Of a stretch of DNA of 8,937 nt, positions 5,209 to 8,937 are shown piece after piece (the stretch's first letter is position 1; each line of letters opens with the position of its first letter). The notes beneath the pieces are model-generated. The model saw only the letters and a program-made list of their open reading frames with translations, was not told the origin of the DNA and made no database searches. The position numbers and the translations under genes were made by a program. Location: positions 1 through 8,937 of the forward strand of contig JAJZFR010000121.1 of assembly GCA_021805265.1 (NCBI GenBank), in the 5' to 3' direction. Source of the stretch: Acidobacteriota bacterium (lineage in GTDB: Bacteria > Acidobacteriota > Terriglobia > Terriglobales > Acidobacteriaceae).

Positions 5209-6085
5209 AGTAGGTGAGGGTGGCGACGATGGTGTCGGTGTAGCTTCCTGGGGCGAGGGATTGGGCTGCGGGGACCTGGCCGTAGACGTTGACGGACTGG
5301 GTTGAGCCGATGCCGGAGCCGGTTACCCAGTTGGTGGCGGCGGTGTTGCCCCAGTTGAGGGTTCTGGCCGCGTTGGAATAGAGGTCATAGTGGAGCAGCG
5401 CCCCGCGCGGCCCGGTCATGGCGCGTTTGGTGATGGTGGCACCTCTGCTTTTGCCCGCGTTGAGGCCGATGGTGTAGCTGGTGGCGTCGGAGCAGGTGAC
5501 GGAGATGACAGAGGTTGCGTTATTGACTGCGCCAGTGTAGGCGCCAAAGGCCAGGGTGGTTGAGGAGACGGTGCAGTGAGCCAGGGCGCTGGCTTTGACG
5601 AGGAATCTGGTGGTGGCGGTGGCGAAGCCTGCGCCCTCGACCGAAGCGGTGATGGTGTCGGTGTAGCTTGCTACGGTGACATACTTGTTGGCTGGAATCT
5701 GTCCGTAGATGTTGAACTTTTGTGCTTTTCCGGTGCCGGTGCCGGTGACCCAGTTGGTGCCCAGACTGTCGCCCCAGTTGATGGAGTGAGCTGCGTCGGA
5801 GTAGAGGCCGTAGGCGAGGGGAGTTGCTCCGGTGCTGCCGGTCATGGCGCGGCTGGTGATGGTAGCGCCAGGGCCGAGGCCGGCGTTGAGGGCGATTCCG
5901 TAGGCGAGGCCTTTGGTACAGGTGACGGTCACTGTGCCCGTGATGTTTTTGAGGGCGGCGGAGTAGTTGCCGAAGTTGATGCCGGAGCCTTTGACGGTGC
6001 AGGTATTTGCGGCGAAGGCCGGCAGGGCCGCGGCGAGCGCGAGCAGGAGTGCTGTGGCGAAGGATTTTTGCTTGGCGAGGGTCAT
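5207..6085 (-). CDS. Secreted protein with two spore-coat-U (SCPU) domains, probable pilus tip subunit
   Basis: The 292-aa product has a signal peptide (about 1-26, ending LPAFAA) and two SCPU domains at about 27-149 and 169-292. SCPU domains are the pilin fold of archaic chaperone-usher (Csu-type) pili. Each domain has a Cys pair able to form a disulfide (Cys29/Cys56 and Cys171/Cys198), and both share the motifs RAMTG, SDAAHSINWG or SNAARTLNWG, TNWVTG, and YTDTI. The gene is last in a chaperone-usher-SCPU order like csuC-csuD-csuE, where the last gene encodes the two-domain tip adhesin. Its ATG overlaps the usher stop as ATGA, with GGAG (6097-6094) 8 nt upstream, so coupled translation is likely. 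The frame is open further to 6166, but that start lies inside the usher and lacks a signal peptide. An alternative role is a shaft or minor pilin. Confidence 0.88.
   Translation of the reverse strand: MTLAKQKSFATALLLALAAALPAFAANTCTVKGSGINFGNYSAALKNITGTVTVTCTKGLAYGIALNAGLGPGATITSRAMTGSTGATPLAYGLYSDAAHSINWGDSLGTNWVTGTGTGKAQKFNIYGQIPANKYVTVASYTDTITASVEGAGFATATTRFLVKASALAHCTVSSTTLAFGAYTGAVNNATSVISVTCSDATSYTIGLNAGKSRGATITKRAMTGPRGALLHYDLYSNAARTLNWGNTAATNWVTGSGIGSTQSVNVYGQVPAAQSLAPGSYTDTIVATLTY
5210..6007 (-). repeat. Internal duplication: two SCPU domains about 142 codons apart
   Basis: The two halves of the secreted protein align along their length. The duplication is still visible in the DNA: CCGGTCATGGCGCG occurs at 5412 and again at 5838 (426 bp, 142 codons), and GATGGTGTCGGTGTAGCTT at 5228 and 5651 (423 bp). 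Domain 1 lies at about 6007-5636 and domain 2 at about 5581-5210 on the minus strand. Confidence 0.8.
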
Positions 6086-8613
6086 TTTTTCTGCTCCAGG
6101 CAACGGAGAGGTCCTACGATGGGCACCTTGCCGGGTGTGGGCCGGTAGGTGAACTGAACGGAGCAACGGCTGCCGTCGTCCATTTCGACGGAGAGATCGT
6201 TCCTGTCGCCGAGGTTTTTGATGTAGGCATCGCCGTCGTAACCGATGGGGAAGATGATTCCAGTAGACAACAGGGTTACGGTGCTGCCGACCGGGATGGG
6301 GCTATCTTTTTCGTCAACCAGGCGGACGAGCGCGCCGCGGCTGAACTCCATGGGGAATTTTACAATCACGCCGGAGCGGTACTGGGGGCGGACGACTTTC
6401 TTGTCGTTGTCGAGCGTGATGTCGAGGGGAATATCGTTGGGGCTGATGGAGATGCGATTTTCGTCGTAGGAGCGCATGTCTGGCACGAGCAGGCGGCCGG
6501 ATTTGCCGGTGGTTCCGACGTCGCGATTCTCCTGGTAGACGCGGACGTCTTTCATGGGATTGGTATCGACGATGGCGAAGCTGTCATAGATGGTGTTGGA
6601 GGGGAAAAGCCTGTTATCGACGTAGGAGAGCGCGCCCTGAGCCTCAAGCTGGTAGGTGGTTGCGCCATCGCCGGTATCGACCCCGGCGTAGAACAAGCCG
6701 ATGGGGGATTTGTACTGGAGTTGGCCGAACTCATGGTAGGAACTGCCAGCGGAGAAGTAAGTGTTGTAGCCCCAGTCGCCGATGTCGGGAGCGGACTGCT
6801 GCACCTGGACTTCGGCAATGCCGTCGGAGGTTCCGCTGACATCGACCGAGCTGCGGTGGCCGAAGGGAATGTTGATGCCGGCTTCGAGTCCGCTGTAGTT
6901 TCCCTGGCCGCTGTAGGTGATGAAGTCGGTGGCGTAGAGGTTGATCTTGTGAAAGCTGCGGGAGAAGTTGAGGGAGAGGATTTTGGTGGACTGTGCGGTG
7001 ATGGCATTGAGGGCGAAGTTGACGACCGGCGCTCCTTGAACGATGTCGCTGTAGGCGACGCCAGCGGAGCCGAGTCGTTTGGAGGCGAGGGTGAAGAAAG
7101 CGCTGAGTTGTTTGCTGGCGACGCCTTGTCCGTTCATGGTGGCGATGTTGCGGTAGTCGTGAGTGGCCTGGATGATGGAGGCGCCGAGGCTGAGAATGGT
7201 GCCGATATGCTGAGCGCCGACGGAGTAGAGTACTCCGGTTTTTCCGCCGCCCTGGCTGGCCGAGGCATCGAGGTTGACAGAGCCGAGCGTGCCGACCTGA
7301 TAGACCGCGCCACCGCCGCCGTTGAAGGCACCGAAGGTTCCCTCTGAGCTGGCTTCCAGGGTGAGCTTGTCGGTGATTCCACGGCGATAGAGAGCGGCTC
7401 CGGCGAGCTTGCCGTAGGATTCCCCGACGGAGCCCCAGTTTCTGCGGACGAGTCCGAACTGGCCTGCATAATCCTGGAGGCCGGGCTTGAGGAGGGTTGC
7501 GCTGGCGTAGAAGGGTTGCGTGACGGTGACCTGCTGGCCCATGGCGTTGGTGACGGTGAGGGTGATGTTGCCCGCGCCAGCGATGACGGGAAGCTGCGGG
7601 GTTTGGAAGGGTCCGGAGCCGACCTCGCTCGAGAGCATCAGGTTGCCGTTGGCGAGGATGTTGATGGTTCCTGGGACGGCAGCGGAGCCGGATATGGTGG
7701 GCAGGGGGAACGTGATGAGATCGGGGCGGAGAGCGAAGTCGGAGTGGAACTTGAAGCCCTCCATGTAGACGGGTTGGGTCCAGGCGAGCGCGTCGGTGAT
7801 GTAGTCGCCGACGATGAACTGACGGAGGCGATCGGCATCGGAGTAGGTGAAGCTGGAGTTGAGGCGAATGTCAGAGAATGCGCCGGAGCCGGAGGCTGCG
7901 TCGCCGGTGAAGGTAAGCCAACTGGAACTGAGGACGCCGAGTTTGGAAAACGCCTGAGCCTGTAGGGTTCCGGAGCCGCTCAACTGACCGCTGATGAGGT
8001 TTCCAATCTGGTCGTAGTTGAGGGTGACGCCGGTACCGCTTTCGATGACGCGATGGCCCGCAGCATCGGGCTTTCCCGAGGCGCCGATGAGGGTGGGCGT
8101 GAGAGCGCTGTTGTCTACGGAGATGTGGAGGGTCTGATTTTTCTCATCGAGACTCCAGATCAATCCGGGCACGGAGGATACCTCGATGAGAGCGCCTTTG
8201 GTGAGACTGTCGGGGACACGAAAGCCGAGGTCGCGCAGCTCCTGAGGTCGTGTGAGCAGGGTTCCATGGCGCATGACGAACTCACCGATCTTTCCGGTGG
8301 AATGGCCGTTGATGAAGACTTCTAGGAGCAGCGGTTCGTCGCCGCCGCCCGCTGCGGGGTCGAGGGTGCTGGCGGTGGAAGCGCTGGCGTTTGGGTCACT
8401 GTTCGCGGACGGGTCGGCTTTGGTTGCGGGATCGGCAGCCGTTTCCGCGTGGGTGGCTGCGGCGGTTGCGGCAGTCGGTTCGGCCGTCGGGGCGGCAGAG
8501 GCTGGCGGGGTGAGGAACGGGATCATGCACAAAACCAGCGCTGCGGCCCGCGCCCGGTAGATTGGCCCCGCCGTGGAACGCTCAATGAGCCATGGCAAGG
8601 GAAACCTGCTCAT
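6082..8613 (-). CDS. Outer-membrane usher of an archaic (Csu-like) chaperone-usher pilus
   Basis: The usher is the outer-membrane beta-barrel pore that receives chaperone-bound pilins and threads the growing fibre out. The 843-aa product has a signal peptide (hydrophobic AAALVLCMIPFL, probably cleaved near residue 40). An Ala/Thr/Asp/Pro-rich linker follows (about 41-92), then the periplasmic N-terminal domain (LLLEVFINGHSTGKIGEF, about 95-170). The barrel and plug occupy about 195-720; PGTINILANGNLMLSSEVGSG (split here at 314-320 and 321-334) is in the plug region and PFYASATLLKPGLQDYAGQFG (367-387) follows. The C-terminal domains (IPLDITLDNDKKVVRP onward) end with a Cys pair, as in many ushers. 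Length is close to the usual 800-850. The start overlaps the upstream chaperone gene by 32 bp, and no good Shine-Dalgarno is visible, so translation may be coupled. The stop overlaps the next ATG. Confidence 0.93.
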   Translation of the reverse strand: MSRFPLPWLIERSTAGPIYRARAAALVLCMIPFLTPPASAAPTAEPTAATAAATHAETAADPATKADPSANSDPNASASTASTLDPAAGGGDEPLLLEVFINGHSTGKIGEFVMRHGTLLTRPQELRDLGFRVPDSLTKGALIEVSSVPGLIWSLDEKNQTLHISVDNSALTPTLIGASGKPDAAGHRVIESGTGVTLNYDQIGNLISGQLSGSGTLQAQAFSKLGVLSSSWLTFTGDAASGSGAFSDIRLNSSFTYSDADRLRQFIVGDYITDALAWTQPVYMEGFKFHSDFALRPDLITFPLPTISGSAAVPGTINILANGNLMLSSEVGSGPFQTPQLPVIAGAGNITLTVTNAMGQQVTVTQPFYASATLLKPGLQDYAGQFGLVRRNWGSVGESYGKLAGAALYRRGITDKLTLEASSEGTFGAFNGGGGAVYQVGTLGSVNLDASASQGGGKTGVLYSVGAQHIGTILSLGASIIQATHDYRNIATMNGQGVASKQLSAFFTLASKRLGSAGVAYSDIVQGAPVVNFALNAITAQSTKILSLNFSRSFHKINLYATDFITYSGQGNYSGLEAGINIPFGHRSSVDVSGTSDGIAEVQVQQSAPDIGDWGYNTYFSAGSSYHEFGQLQYKSPIGLFYAGVDTGDGATTYQLEAQGALSYVDNRLFPSNTIYDSFAIVDTNPMKDVRVYQENRDVGTTGKSGRLLVPDMRSYDENRISISPNDIPLDITLDNDKKVVRPQYRSGVIVKFPMEFSRGALVRLVDEKDSPIPVGSTVTLLSTGIIFPIGYDGDAYIKNLGDRNDLSVEMDDGSRCSVQFTYRPTPGKVPIVGPLRCLEQKK
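8338..8493 (-). other. Low-complexity linker in the usher with a DP-hexapeptide repeat
   Basis: Usher residues about 41-92 are made almost only of Ala, Thr, Pro, Asp, Ser and Asn, ending in GGG. Inside it ADPATK, ADPSAN and SDPNAS (residues 60-77; 8383-8436) form a three-copy 6-residue repeat. It separates the signal peptide from the N-terminal chaperone-binding domain and is probably disordered in the periplasm. Confidence 0.7.
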
Positions 8614-8937
8614 GGATGGGTGTATTGATGCCCTGCGCTGTGAGCAGGATCGAGTCCCCTGGTTGAGGGAGCGGGCCAGTCATGCCGGTCAGGTCGATTG
8701 GCCAGCGCTGGGTCGAGTTGGCGAGGATATAGGGGGAAGCTCCCTTGGCGGTGTGGAGTTTCATCCCATCCCTGGTGGTCAGCTCGATTTTTCGGAGGAC
8801 ATCGTGGATGGCTCCGGTATTGACGCCGACGAGTACGAGCTCGTCTTGTTTGGGATCGAGTTTGGGATTGGGGCTGCGCTCGAGGTGAAAGGCAATGGCT
8901 GGCCTGGCTTTTGCGGCAGGCTCGGCAAAGACGGGCA
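8582..8937 (-). CDS. Periplasmic pilus-assembly chaperone (PapD-like), C-terminal part
   Basis: Only the last 117 residues are in the window; the gene continues past the right edge. They begin PVFAEPAAKARPAIAFHLER and include LVLVGVNTGAIHDVLRKIEL, LANSTQRWPIDL and a final PGDSILLTAQG. This is the pattern of the second immunoglobulin-like domain of PapD/CsuC-type chaperones, including the conserved VNTG..H segment and the RW that follows. Such chaperones bind unfolded pilins in the periplasm, donate a strand to complete their fold and deliver them to the usher. The last 32 bp overlap the usher start, which supports one operon. A start at the ATG at 8764 would give only 60 aa and is not real. 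The shaft pilin gene is expected upstream, outside the window. Confidence 0.85.
   Translation of the reverse strand, partial: PVFAEPAAKARPAIAFHLERSPNPKLDPKQDELVLVGVNTGAIHDVLRKIELTTRDGMKLHTAKGASPYILANSTQRWPIDLTGMTGPLPQPGDSILLTAQGINTPIHEQVSLAMAH

Noticed and set aside
5207..6085. Name 'spore coat' taken as evidence of sporulation
   Set aside because: The SCPU domain is named after a myxobacterial coat protein, but next to a chaperone and usher it marks an archaic pilus subunit; nothing else here suggests spores.
6007..7347. Long plus-strand open frame (446 codons) antisense to the usher and SCPU genes
   Set aside because: It lies wholly within well-recognised minus-strand genes, is Gly/Asp/Glu/Val-rich as expected from the complementary strand of GC-rich genes, and shows no domain.
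1..8937. CRISPR array, tRNA or rRNA genes, prophage or defence genes
   Set aside because: No spaced repeats, cloverleaf-like sequence or characteristic protein motif was seen on reading both strands by eye.

Overview
The window looks like a piece of an acidobacterial chromosome of the Granulicella/Terriglobus/Edaphobacter type. The reasons are its GC-rich coding sequence, a small cupin that matches from memory the manganese-dependent hydroxynitrile lyase described from Granulicella tundricola, and an IS630-type transposase remnant with acidobacterial-looking motifs. The genus is an inference; no search was possible.

Left part (about 1-1891). A short upstream region with a possible promoter leads into msrP, the Tat-exported molybdopterin catalytic subunit, and msrQ, the haem-binding membrane subunit. 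Together they repair oxidised methionine in periplasmic proteins. The 84-bp gap between them holds a five-copy 8-bp tandem repeat that ends three bases before the msrQ start. A compact hairpin separates msrQ from a convergent AraC-family gene.

Middle part (about 1892-4514). An AraC_N/HTH_18 regulator is divergent from an aldo/keto reductase, with a 191-bp shared regulatory region between them. Downstream of the reductase, beyond a perfect 13-bp hairpin, lies the hydroxynitrile-lyase-like cupin. The layout suggests a regulated module handling aldehydes and possibly cyanohydrins.

Boundary (about 4515-5206). A decayed IS630-family transposase, with its start and first catalytic Asp lost and two reading-frame shifts, separates the enzyme module from the next operon.

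Right part (5207-8937, minus strand). This is a chaperone-usher pilus operon of the archaic (Csu-like) class, read right to left: the C-terminal part of a periplasmic chaperone (cut by the window edge), an outer-membrane usher, and a secreted protein of two spore-coat-U (SCPU) domains. Both gene junctions overlap, so translation is probably coupled. The order and the domain structure of the last protein fit chaperone, usher and two-domain tip subunit. The main shaft pilin and the operon promoter must lie outside the window, to the right.

No tRNA, rRNA, CRISPR array or phage gene was seen. I found no convincing wholly new system. The most interesting items are the hydroxynitrile-lyase-like gene and its context, the tandem repeat before msrQ, and the two-domain pilus tip candidate.
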